Shown here in pieces: positions 11,726 through 23,013 of a stretch of DNA of 64,000 nt. Each line of letters starts with the position of its first letter. Within the stretch, counting starts at the first letter, position 1. Source of the stretch: Heligmosomoides polygyrus polygyrus. Lineage: Eukaryota > Nematoda > Chromadorea > Rhabditida > Heligmosomidae. The notes under the pieces are model-generated. The model ran no database searches. It saw only the letters and a list, made by a program, of their open reading frames with translations, and was not told where the DNA came from. Made by a program: the position numbers and the translations under genes. The stretch covers positions 7,626,001 through 7,690,000 of the forward strand of contig OX377202.1 of the NCBI GenBank assembly GCA_947396885.1, read 5' to 3'.

Positions 11726-12600
11726 TCAAGAAAGATCATATCTGAGTAATGTTTTGCTAGCAAACTGCTTAAACTGCTTTACAACGATACGACTCTTGGT
11801 TCGTTTTTCACAAGCTTCCTGCTCTATATGAAAATGAGTTTGCATATGAACCTTTTTTGGGCGGGTTAGCGTGATTTTTTGTAGAGCACCTCTAGTACGT
11901 GAATTGGACAAAGTAAATAACTGTTTCATAATGACTCCTTTGCTAATGCACCCTATGAACCATGCAAACATCAACGACTTTACGTCGAGAAGCAATGGAA
12001 GGAAGTTGAAGAAGCCTGTTTCTTACTACAGCAACTTCTCCCATCTTATGTGGGTTGAAGACTGTGACACCAGATTCTACAATAGGCCTAACATAATTTT
12101 TGTAAGCACGAAGTAGGATATCTTTATTTTTGCTGCAGAGTCCTTTAAAAATTTGGAACGTGCGCATAGTTTCCTGCTTACATCGACCTCTGACATACTC
12201 AGAAAAATCCAGATCAGTATGATAACGGAAGCCAAGATTTTTAACGGAACTAGTAGGTAAAACAACAAGACCTACGTGGTACGAGTGAGCCTGGATTGGT
12301 GAATTTGTCTGAAGTTGCATAAACGTTGCCTTCTGGGTAAACAACTGCCATTCTTTAGTCCAGCCTATCAGAGAATCAATTGCCCTTTGGCAGCCTAGAA
12401 AAATCATCTGGTTCCTTAATTACGTGATATATCTTTACATCATCTGCATACATTTTTGCAGAAATTCCATGATTTTGGATATTTTTGCTAAGTCATTTGT
12501 GTAGTTATTGAACAGGATTGGTGAAATAACCGCCCCCTGAGGTACTCCTCGCGTGGCAGGTATAAACTGAGAAAATGTCTGATCTAATTTGACTTGGAAT
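11726..12600 (-). pseudogene. CR1/Jockey-like LINE relic (RT palm to C terminus)
   Basis: Read on the minus strand, this holds a reverse transcriptase fragment with RGVPQGAVISPILFN and, after a frameshift, YADDVKIYH, the catalytic palm box. A C-terminal region follows with LGFRYHTDLDFSEYV and YVRPIVESGVTVFNP, typical of CR1/Jockey-group elements. The endonuclease is absent. Frameshifts in the palm make it non-functional. The family resembles, but is not the same copy type as, the elements at 26.1 and 39.8 kb. Confidence 0.8.
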
Positions 12601-14966
12601 GTCCGGCCGGACAGGTATTCGTCCCTGTATGTACAGGTTCTGTTGTTACCTTACTCCATTGCTCTCATTTTCAGATCAAAAAAGGGAAATGGGAGTCCAT
12701 CGGTTGTGTAGCTTCGATGAGCGCATTGAATGTGGACATGGCTTTCACAGTGACCTACAAAGCAAAAGTCGAATGCATATTCAGGTAGTTTACCGCTCTC
12801 CTTTCTTGACAGTGGCGCTGCAATCACTTTATTCTCGCTGTTTTTAGGGAGAAAGAAGAAGACGACTGTGATTGGAAGTGATCTGAAGATCATTCACTGC
12901 TCTCATTGTATAGAGTTTCTCAGAAATAAACTTTAAAAAGAGTGATCCTGCATTTGCGAACATCATCGGTGTACTGCTACTCAAACTCCAACGCGTCAAG
13001 CTTCACGCTGGTTTAAAGTGTCCCAAGTCACTCCTCGGGCAGCACAATCCAGCATCTGCATGAACAGCCTAAGCTGATGCGCGTGATATTGGTTTGGGTG
13101 TTGTAATTCCTCTTATGAACGCGTAGAGACAGCGCTTGCCGAACTAAGAAAAAACAATTGATCTAAAGACGCAAAGTGGATGCTCTAAGTGGGCATTAGC
13201 TAATTTATTTAGATATTGATCACTTGACTCATAGAGCTACTATACAAACAAGAATCATACAGTAGCGAACAGTTAAAACCATTTGATGGCACTCGGTTAT
13301 GTTATAAGACATTCCAGCGAAATTCCTCCATTTTCTGCAATTTTTCGCCAAGTGATTTTGCAGCTGTTAACGCCTTCGAACACTTTTGTGGCAAGGCGGC
13401 AATCTGAATTCATCGGGATTTTAACTTTGAAAATTGACAACAGCAGCACCACAATATGTAACCACGTTTTTTTTATTGTATAACTCACAGCTGTTAGAAA
13501 CATTGTGATAAAACAAGTTGAACACCGCCTACGTTTCCTCTCCATAGTAGTCAACAAGTAAACAAAAGCAGTACGAGTAAAAAAGTGAGACAGACCGTGA
13601 AGCAAAATTCTGAGAACGATCAACGATCACGTCCACTGATTTCGTAATGCTCGACACCGTTGCGGAATCAGTGCCACACGATATCCATCTGGAAAAGGAT
13701 CACAGGGAAGCTGGAGCAATACTCATTGTTTATTTATCTATTTATTTATTACTATTCATACCAATCAAGGGTTCAAAGAGGAACTGACGACATCCTGCTG
13801 CAAGGATCTTGCCGGTAAGCAACACGAGTACTAAAGTAGTATGAGGAAGAGAATTTGTGGAACCTATAAGTTGTTCACATTCGCTCTGCTTCACATTTAG
13901 TCCTTTGAGTAATTTAGTGCTTCTATCGCCGCACACAAACGAATACCACATCGTCAATGTCAGATTTTTGCCCGTGCACTTTAAGTAAACATTTCTAGCG
14001 AATCGATATGTTGGGGTACATTTGTCAACGTACATTCGGCTATGAAAAATAGTGTACCTGATATGGGCTGAAGTGACTCCTATCAGACGAATAAGCACTG
14101 CCACGTGGTAAGAAGTAGAGAATGCGACCGAACGCGAAGGAGATCATCTCAAACTTGGGTAATTAAACCTTTATTTTCACTATACATAAATAAACACGCG
14201 CGCGGCTAACGAAATAACACATTTAAGCATCGATGGTAAAACACTATGATGAGATAGGATAACAAAATGGATAAACATAGGTGAATATGAAGATACTACG
14301 GGAAAAAACGAAATAGAGACCAACATGATGCCAAATATAGTAGCACCGATATCAATAGGACCCTGAAAAAAGCTAAGTAACATAGTAAAGACAAAACAGT
14401 ATGGATATGGCAAGACATAAACAAGATATATGCAGACAGAGTAACATACAACAAGATATATGAAGGATAGCGAAGCATAATAACAACATAAAATCGATTA
14501 CAACACTAAACATGAAAGAACACCCAAAAGATTACTTGAAGACCATGAAACAACACACTATGAACACAGTAAGAACTACAAGGCACGCGCTTAGGAGTCA
14601 GAACGGAGAGACCACGACACAAATACGCGCAGAATGGAAAACCCCCTCATATCAACCGCCCCGGACGCGCTTAGCCGCTACACTGCCTGCAAGCCCAAGA
14701 ACGGGGCTGGACCCGCTGCAAAGGACGAAATCCCTTAAGATCAGGAGGCGCCGAGAAATAGCCCGGGGGACGAGGAGAGCTCAGAGACGTGCGCGAAAGT
14801 CGAAATGGGGGTGAAATCCTTCAATGGAGACGACTTGTCGTCATAGGTGATGAAAAAACTGTCTTATAAAATTTTTGATTTAGAACTCTGCATTGAACGA
14901 AAACTTATAAATCACACCTTTTGAAGGAAATTATTACTAACGGTCTAATTTCCAGAATAGAATAAA
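12601..14966. other. No recognisable gene
   Basis: Only short frames are present, none with a known motif. A TTTA-type tract occurs near 13730-13750. A basic, arginine-rich frame at 14512-14814 has biased composition and no recognised domain. I do not call it a gene. Confidence 0.5.
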
Positions 14967-15007
14967 ATGATTCATTTCATTTCATTTCATTTCATTTCAT
15001 TCATTTC
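14967..15007. repeat. TTCAT pentanucleotide microsatellite
   Basis: About eight copies of TTCAT. It may be the tail of an unrecognised retroelement. Confidence 0.85.
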
Positions 15008-15009
15008 AC

Positions 15010-16090
15010 TGCCACAGGAAAGAAGGAGCCCACGCAAGAAATACGTCAGCGTCAGGCCTGCGGAACAATATTGCACGAAGAGCAAGTAATTTAGAAAGCG
15101 CTGAAACTGGACAGCGCAGTAAACGATATCTACAGGAGTTGACGTCTTCACTGCAAACGAACTTCTGGCAGGTGACCAGTTCTATTGTTACGTGACTCTC
15201 CTCACGCTCGAGTTTAAACAAAGAATCGGGACGACTCTTACGGTGTTCCGAGGCATGTTATGTAAGGATCGTTGTAGTTTTACCGTAGTACTGAAACGTC
15301 TAAGTGGCTGTTGTATTATAGTGTTAACTAGTTGTATCTAATAGTTGTACCATGAGTTTGAATTGCTTCTAGTAGGTAATTCTTGTGGTAGATGTCTTAC
15401 ATTGATTATGCATGGATGCGGTGCGCCGCAACCGAACCTGCCGGCAGGCCAATGGGAGTGGTATGCGTGGCTTTTCCCGCCTGGCTGCCATAAAAGGTGA
15501 GAGCCCCGAGAAAACGGCATTCTTGAATCTTTTGAGCGGTACTCAGCGTCGGCTCAGACCAATATTCCAATAAAGGCTTAAAAACCGAGCTACCAGCGCA
15601 TACCAAAGAAATCATTAGTGTGGCTAGTCACGATTGAGTGTTGGCGGATGTTTTTTCCTCTTCCTTTCTCCCTTCCTTTCTTTACTCTTTTCTCATCCTT
15701 TTTGTACTAGAGAAAGGAGAACTAAAAACTTTACTAACACACAACCAAACAAATATGACTGACGAAGATATTATAGTATATTGTACCGGTATTTATAGTA
15801 AGGCCCCTTAATAAAATAAAATAAAGGGAATAGCTATAAAGTCTGGTTAGAAATATTATAATTATGTAACACTTGCATAAACCATCCAAGCACGCACCAG
15901 CGAAGTGGACTCCATCTTTCAAGTGCTTCCCGCAATAACTGTAACTGATACTCACCTCGCGAGATAGTCTGGGAAAGATGTTTGAGAGACAACAAACAAC
16001 AGAAGCAGGTAAGAAGAGAAGAGGATGATGAACTAGGTATACTGCTTTTCTGTTTTTGCTACTCATACAATCTCACGTCATATACAAACG
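15010..16090. other. No gene; possible solo LTR near 15.3-15.6 kb
   Basis: No protein-coding similarity was seen. The part at 15300-15620 has a GC-rich promoter-like block followed by CATAAAAGG (TATA-like) and, about 80 bp later, AATAAAGG (poly-A-signal-like). That layout is typical of an LTR, but no second copy, primer-binding site or target duplication was found. Confidence 0.3.
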
Positions 16091-16093
16091 ATC

Positions 16094-19000
16094 ATACTTA
16101 CTTACTTTGATACTTTGATGGTCCTTTTGCCGGCTGAAGGTCTTCTCAGAGGGGACCACAACTCTTCCAGACCGCTCGATCTCTGGCTGCTTGCATCCAG
16201 TGAGGCAGACTCCGCTCTCTGAAAGATCTTGAGAATGAGTCTGCCCATCGCGTTGGCGGTCGTCCCAGTGGTCTCTTATGGTCTCTCGAGAGCCATTCTG
16301 TGACACGGAGACTCCATCTATCGTCCTTTCGTCGAAACAGGTGTCCGCCCAGCGATGTTTGGACTTCTTCATGTACTGCAGCGGGTCTGCTAATTGCGAC
16401 TTCTCCCGTATCTCCGAGCTTCGTAGGCCTTCTTGCCTTTGCTGACGAAGGCTTGTCCTCAGAAGACATCTCTCCAGTGCACGAAGTCTAGTTTGCATTG
16501 TTCTGGCGATTGTCTTGTTGTCGGGCCAGGTTTCCGTCGCGTAACACATCGCAGGCAGTACAGAGGCGTTGAATTTCGAGGCCCTGAGGCCGGGATCCTT
16601 GACCTGATCGGTGACTTCGCAAATCGAACTGAAGGCTGCCCATGCTGCGCGTCACCTGCGGGCGATTTCAGGAGCGAGGTCGTTATCCATGTTCAGCTCT
16701 CTTCCCAGATAGACGTAGGAGTCGACCTGTTGCAGAGCAACTCCATTTAACCTTACGAGTCCCGTGTCACACCACTGGTTGACCATAAATTGTGTTTTGG
16801 GCATATTCATGTCCAATACAATCTTCATACCTGCCACATTGAGCTCGTTCAGCATTTCCTCTACTTCTGCCGTGCTGGTAGAGATGAGAACAATGTCGTC
16901 GGCGAAGCTAAAGTTGCTGATTCGTTTACCGTCGGCAAGCTAGCCTTTATCGTCCCAGTTCAAGTCTTTTATGGCATCCTGGAGTGCCGCTGTGAATAGC
17001 TTGGGAGAAATCGTGTCTCCCTGCCGTACTCCTTTCCCGATAGGAATTTTAAGCTTTCGATCGAACAGCTGGATGGTGGTCGATGTGTTCGAGACGCGTC
17101 GTCGAGAAGTCGGATGTAGGGCGATGGTATACCAGCGTGCACAAGTGCGTTCAAAACGGCGTTGATTTCCACAGAGTCGAACGCTTTCCGGTAATCCACG
17201 AAGACAAGGACAAGTGGGAGGTGGTATTTGCGGCTCCTCTCGATGAGCTGTGAGACAGTCTGAATATGGTCCATGCAGGAGGAATCCTTGCGAAACCCTG
17301 CTTGCTCCACTGGCTGATATTCATCCAAGCAATGCTCCATGCAGTTAAGCAGTATCTTGGTGAAGATCTTGTACACAACCGAGAGAAGACTGATGGGTCG
17401 ATAGTTGTTGATATCCTCCTGCTGACCTTTTTTGAAGATTAAAATTGTTTTCGACTTCTTCCATGAGTCCGGAATCCTACCAATTCGAAGGTAGTGGTTG
17501 AAGCGCTTGGTAAGAAGTGAGCAGACGGCACTGCCACCCGCACGAAGGAGATCAGCAGAAATGCCGTCCGGTCCGGGAGCAGTGCCCGGCTTCATCCTTC
17601 TGATGGCATGAGCAACTTCTGATTCCAGAATGGGAGGCACTTCTGCAGCTGGTGGCATCAAGCATTTCGGGACAGTGATGGAAGAACGGAACAGATCTGT
17701 GTAGAATTCTTGAACGATGGTCTCCATCGCTCTTTGAGACGTTTGCGTTGTTCCATATTTATCGACAAGGGCTGACATTATTGCCTTCTTATCGCAGAGA
17801 TCTCGTTTCCAGCGCGTTATGCTTGAACCTTTCCCAGCGGCTTCTAACAGCTTCAATCTTCTGTAGGCTTGAATGGACTCCTTCACTGCAATTCGACAGG
17901 CCTTCGAGATGGTGACTCTTTCCAGATGGGAAGCATTAGGATCCAGTTTGACAGCTCTTCTTTGCTCCAAGAGCTTGAGCATTTGCGTTAAGTCTTGAAG
18001 CAGACGGTGATGTGGCTTCGCGAGAGCTGCTAGCACATTTCAAGAGTCCTTTGGGGAGAAGGTCGTAGTCTTCCGATGGATCTTCAAGAAGATTCCAATC
18101 ATACGACTTTATCGCATATTCCAACTCCTCAGACTTGAATGTGGGGATCCTCACCGGTGCCGGTTTATGAGTGTCACGCTTGAACATCCTCTTTTTGAGA
18201 GTCAGCTTGGGACGGACAAGACGGTGACCCGAGCCAGTGTCAAATGAAGGCAGCACGGAGACATCGAATAGACTCCAGCGTCTGTTTGTAAGAACATCTC
18301 CGAACGTGTTTCTCTATTTGGGCTTTCCCAGGTCCATCGTCGGTTTGAAAACTTCTTAAACAGAGAATTTCCATTGTAGAGACGGCACGCGGATAGGAAT
18401 TCTATCAGGCGTTCTTCGTTTTCGTTTCTTGAGGAAGTTCCATGTGGTCCTAGCCTCCATTCGTCGTGATCATTCGTACCGACGATAGCGTTAAAGTCAC
18501 CAACAACAACTTTGTAGTAGCTCTTCTCGTCGTTGACAGTCCTTTCGAACAGCTTGTAGAATTCCTCCTTTTCTTCATCTGTGGCCGCAGATGTTGGAGC
18601 ATATCCATTTGTGATGGAGATGGTTCCTTGATCTTTGGTTTCCAGACAAAGAACAGCTACTCGCGGACTTATGATCTTGTAAGAGTCTACTAGGTGGTGC
18701 ACTGTCGAATTGACGAAAAATCCAACTCCGCCAGTATTCTTTCTGTCCACCTTTGCTCCGATAATGAGAAGCTCGTTGTGGTCGGTCCTTCGTATGATTT
18801 CCGTTCTGCCTTTCGTTTCCTGCAGGGCGATAACGTCGTATTTGATGTTGCGGCTTCTGTAAAGCAGTGTCCGAAGATCCTGCTCAGATGCGATCGAACG
18901 ACAGTTATAGGTGCAGACGAATAGGCAGTTTCCGTGTCGTGGTGGGAGGGAGTTTCCGGTAGTCCGATTCCAATGACGTCCTGACAGTTTAACTTCGAGA

Positions 19001-19200
19001 TTAGATGGCCCCTCGCCGGAGGTGGATGCAACCGACGTCGTAGAAGTCCACCTCCGGCGCGCGGAGGACTGGGGCGCGGGTTTAGTTGATTGAGCCATAG
19101 CGGTGGTCTGGTTACTCACATGTTCCTGGCCAGGGATACAGGAGAGCCGCCCATACACGACAAAGCGTCGCGTACTGCGTGACCGTTTGTGCCGTTAGCC
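16094..19200 (-). pseudogene. RTE LINE (family B), nearly full length but broken
   Basis: On the minus strand, domains run in the RTE order. The apurinic endonuclease at 18202-19158 shows CTYNCRSI, DVIALQETK and VGDFNAIVG. The reverse transcriptase at 16850-18036 shows PGPDGISADLL, FKKGQQEDINNYRPISLL, EQAGFRKDSSCMDHI, DYRKAFDSVE and an intact FADDIVLIS box. The C terminus is at 16073-16549. Several frameshifts and small deletions break the frame; for example, the endonuclease DHVLTNRRW segment present in the 57-kb copy is damaged here. The 3-prime end is a TACT-rich tail at 16094, shared with the 54.8-kb copy. Confidence 0.9.
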
Positions 19201-20369
19201 ATCACAAAGTGGTGTTCACCCCTTCACCGCGACACAGGTGGCACATGAACGATCATAAAGCTTATTAAGAACTAGCAGTTTCTTCATGTTGCTTCCAAAT
19301 AAGTTGTCCAGCACACTCACACTATGCGTAGAGGTGAACACCGTGTGTAATAAAGCTGCCTCCTTAGGTTTATTTACGACTTTTGTAGTGTAGATCACAC
19401 CGGCATCTTGGATGCAACATAACACGAGGCTGAGCATAGGAACTTTTATTGACACCAAAATAAGAGCACGAACATCAACAAGGAGCGCTACGGAAGGGAG
19501 AAGGGGGAGGCGGGACTGACTTAAGGTGGATCCAGGAGCAGAGGACCGAGATGTCTTCAGGGGCTGGGAGGACAGGATCTGAGACCACAAGGCCCACCAT
19601 CCAGAAGTTATTTTGCATTCTTTTTTATACCTGGCTCCTCTGCAAACATGTAGCAAGCCCGCGAATGGCTAGAGCTTTCCGCAGGCCCAGGAGGGAAAAG
19701 TGGCGGCAGTCTAACGGGAACTGTTACATGTGACTTGGTCAGAAATAAAAGGACATTTACAACATGCTCCTATCCTACTTCGCCATTACATTGTCTTAGA
19801 TTAGTCCACTTTTGATGAAGGCTCTTCATTACATCATTAACTTCTCAGACTGGAGCTGCTTCTAACCTGAATCCAACGCGTCTTTATTACGAAGTTAAGG
19901 ATATTATCCTTAGGAACAAAGTGTTGCAGGAAACCAAGCTTTCGTAAACAAGATAAAATCGTCTGTACTTTTGAAGTGTGCATTCCTCTTTTCCATAAGG
20001 CTGCTAACTATTAAATGGACGCCTTGGAAAACGGAAAACTGGAAAACTGTTGGCCCAGTGATGTCATTTCGTTTACACAGCATACTTCGCGTCAATGCTA
20101 GAATGCTCACGTGTACCACATTATGTAGTTCTTTTCCGTTCTATGACGACGACGGGAGATAAATGCTTGGTTTGCACTCGATGGAATCCAAATCAACCGA
20201 TTCGTCTCTTGCAGTAGAGGTTGGTAGCGCTTAGTACGTGATGTCCTAATTCAAAAGTAACTTTCAATTGGTTTGATGATGTATCAATCAATTCCCGAAA
20301 GACTGCCTTAACCTTGGTGTGCCCATCAGGACTTGAAGATGTCTAGGATGCACCACGATAAGGCATTTG
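19201..20369. other. No recognisable gene
   Basis: The minus-strand frame at 19216-19656 has no known domain. The segment at 19300-19650 has AATAAAGC and a GC-rich stretch and could be part of a repeat. I find no second copy in the window. Confidence 0.45.
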
Positions 20370-20492
20370 ATCGAAAAAGTGTGACGCAAGCATATCAGTA
20401 AAGCTGACCCCGCCACAAAGCGAAACAAACACTGAAGAAGAAGAAGAAGAAGAAGAAGAAGAAGAAGAAGAAGAAGAAGAAGAAGAAGAAGA
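20370..20492 (+). mobile_element. Older RTE (family C) 3-prime end with GAA tail
   Basis: The bases just before the first GAA tract, GACCCCGCCACAAAGCGAAAC, resemble the 3-prime end of the family C elements downstream (GACYCCGCYACGAAGCRGGAC), also followed by CTGAAGAAG. It is therefore best read as the heavily truncated tail of an earlier insertion. Its GAA tract (20434-20492) forms the left boundary of the tandem duplication. Confidence 0.65.
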
Positions 20493-20766
20493 ATGCATCA
20501 ATCAATTATTGCGAGGCGTTTAATCTGGCTTATAAGCGAAATGCTTTCGCACTAGCTTCCACAACGATGTGACCTGCCGACGTTTCCGGTCGCACTGCAA
20601 AACCTCCTGACATGATTCCTTCGTGGTAACAAGAAATATGCCCCAGGAATAAGACCATTTCATCAGCGGAATTACGGATCGCGGCCAGGTGATTTCCCTG
20701 TATACATCCAATGCCATCACACGTTTGAGTGGGAGGCATTATTCGCTAATAGATTCGCTAATAGTG

Positions 20767-22921
20767 AGGTGGCGATGTCCGTTCCTCCACGTGGTGCCAC
20801 TGGAAACTACTCGCTCTGCGAGTTAAGCCGAACACGGACACTCGATTGCAGGCGACAGGCCCTTGTGACAGGCCAGCCTACGAAGACCCGTGTCACATCA
20901 CATGGTGTATATGTCACATCACATGGTGTACAGCTCAAGTGTTTCGAGACAGTGCTGCGGCGTCCGCGGGAGCCGACGCGCACTCGCAGAGCCCGGCGAG
21001 TGTGAGAAGTATGCGAGGGTCCCTGATGCGAGGACGGCATCGGGGGCAACTGACTATTCCGAAAGTCCCGTAACGTAAGCAGGACCCGCGTGGCAACGCT
21101 GAATATGGGTACGTTGACGGGCCGCTCGTGCGAGTTGGTTGAAGCACTGGAGCGTAGAAGAGTTGATTTCTGTGCGGTGCAGGAGACGAGGTGGTCTTGC
21201 CGCAAGTCAAGGGACATAGGACGTGGCTTTAAGGCCGTTCTATGTAGAAGTCCCAGGACCACCAGTGGTGTCGGAATAATCGTCTCCGAACGACTTCGTG
21301 ACTCGATTGTAAGCGTCGAGCGCTTTGACGATCGATTGATGAAGATCGTTGTCGCCGCTAAGGAGCGATTCTATCACTTCTTCTCAGCGTATGCTCCGCA
21401 GACTGGCTGCTCGGGTCAAGCCAAGGAAGAGTTTGGAGCCTGCTTGATGAGAAGACAGCAGTGGTACCGTCGAAAGATGTCATCATAGTCGCTGGTGACC
21501 TTAGTGGGCACGTGGGTGCTACGAAAGACGGGTACAGCTGTCATGGTGGCTTCGGATACGGATCACGTAACGCCGATGGTGAGCGCATTCTTGATTACGC
21601 GGAATCGCATAACCTCACCATAGTGAACACCGTTTTCCGAAAACGCGACTCGCACCTCATCTCATACTACAGTGGGAGCACCAAGACTCAGATAGACTTT
21701 GTCCTTGTGAGAGATCGCGACCGGAGTCTTGTCACAGATGAGAAGATCGTGCCGTATGAGACGGTCGCCCCACAGCATCGACCGCTGATCTGCACTTTGA
21801 AGATCGCCCCTCCGAGGCTGAAGCAGGTTGAGCGATGCGGTGCAGCAAGAATCAAAGTGGTGGCGAATGAGAGAGAAGGAAGCAGCTGTGATTTCTCGCG
21901 TGCGATTACCGACAGTCACGACTGTCGACGAAACTTGGAAGAAGGCGACCGACGCGATTCGTCAAGCTGCACAGTCAGAACTCGGCATTACGAAGCCTGG
22001 GCGACGGAAGGTTGACAAGCAGACATGGCTGTGGACAAACGACGTGAAAGCAAAAGTGCGAGAGAAGAAGTCGCTCTATCACGTGTTTCTCGGCGAAAAG
22101 ACGGCCGATAACTGGCGGAAGTACCAAGAAGCGAAGAAAGCTGCAAAGAAGGCCGTGGCTGTTGCGAAAGCCACTCATTATGGAGATGTCAACGAGAAGC
22201 TCGAGTCTCGCGATGGTGAGCGGTATCTGTACCGACTTGCAAAGAATCGCCATCGCCAGACCGAGGACATCGAGAAGTTCTTCGGCATCAATGATGAGAA
22301 CGGCCATCTCCTTACGGATCGTAAGAAGGCATTGAAGCGATGGCGCGATTACTTTGAGGAACTCTCTACGGTAGGGTTCCCTCATCCAGCCATCCCTTCA
22401 ACGGCTCCAACCCACGGCCCCGTTCAGAAGATCACCGTGGAGGAGATTGAAGCGGCTTTGAAGAAGATGAGGCCAGGCAAAGCGACTGGGCCCGATGACG
22501 TGGCAGCTGATTTGTGGAAGTCCAAGTACTGGTACCCCGCTGAGTGGTTGGCGAAGTTCTTTAATCAGGTTGTGGCGGAGAAGAAGGTGCCTGAGTGTTG
22601 GCGCCACGCGCATGGACCGCATCCGAAACGAAGCTATTCGGCAGAAGTTCGGTTTCGCGCCGATGGCGGACAAGATGCGCGAAGCTCGCTTACGATGGTA
22701 CGGCCACGTTCTGCGTGGAAAGGAAGATAGCGTCCGCAAGATAGGCCTCAACTTCGAGGTAATAGGAAAGCGGCCTAGAGGGCGCCCGAAGCAGCGCTGG
22801 GCTGATACGTTACATACGGACCTGAAAGCGGCCGGTGTCCACCCTGATCTAGCGCTGGATCGGGAAAAGTGGCGTCATGACACCAGAATAGCGGACCCCG
22901 CTACGAAGCAGGACAGACGCT
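20767..22921 (+). pseudogene. RTE LINE (family C), RT core deleted, copy 1
   Basis: The endonuclease starts near 21090 with TLNMGTLTGRSCELVEAL and FCAVQETRW. It continues after a frameshift with VIIVAGDLSGHVGA, DFVLVRDRDR and the HRPLICTLK end motif. A connecting region and the start of the RT (PGKATGPDDVAADLW, WLAKFFNQVV, VPECWR) follow. There the sequence jumps to the C-terminal tail (RNEAIRQKFGFAP, RLRWYGHVLR, RPRGRPKQRW). The whole catalytic palm is missing at about 22605. At least two frameshifts are shared with copy 2, so the damage predates the duplication. A 15-bp target duplication, GATTCGCTAATAGTG, lies at 20752-20766. Confidence 0.9.
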
Positions 22922-23013
22922 GAAGAAGAAGAAGAAGAAGAAGAAGAAGAAGAAGAAGAAGAAGAAGAAGAAGAAGAAGAAGAAGAAGAAGAAGAAGAAG
23001 AAGAAGAAGAAGA
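22922..23013. repeat. GAA microsatellite between tandem units
   Basis: About 30 uninterrupted GAA triplets forming the tail of copy 1 and the junction to unit 2. The outer tracts are 20434-20492 and 25443-25522. Confidence 0.95.

Larger units (their letters stand above)
20493..23013 (+). repeat. 2,521-bp tandem duplication, unit 1
   Basis: Every landmark in this unit recurs exactly 2,521 bp downstream. The unit consists of 260 bp of flanking DNA, an RTE family C element and a GAA tract (22922-23013). All frames compared are identical between units, except for about five differences within the last 60 bp before the GAA tract. Confidence 0.95.

Noticed and set aside
14512..14814. Arginine- and threonine-rich frame of 100 codons
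   Set aside because: Biased composition only. No known LINE ORF1 motif such as a CCHC knuckle is present.
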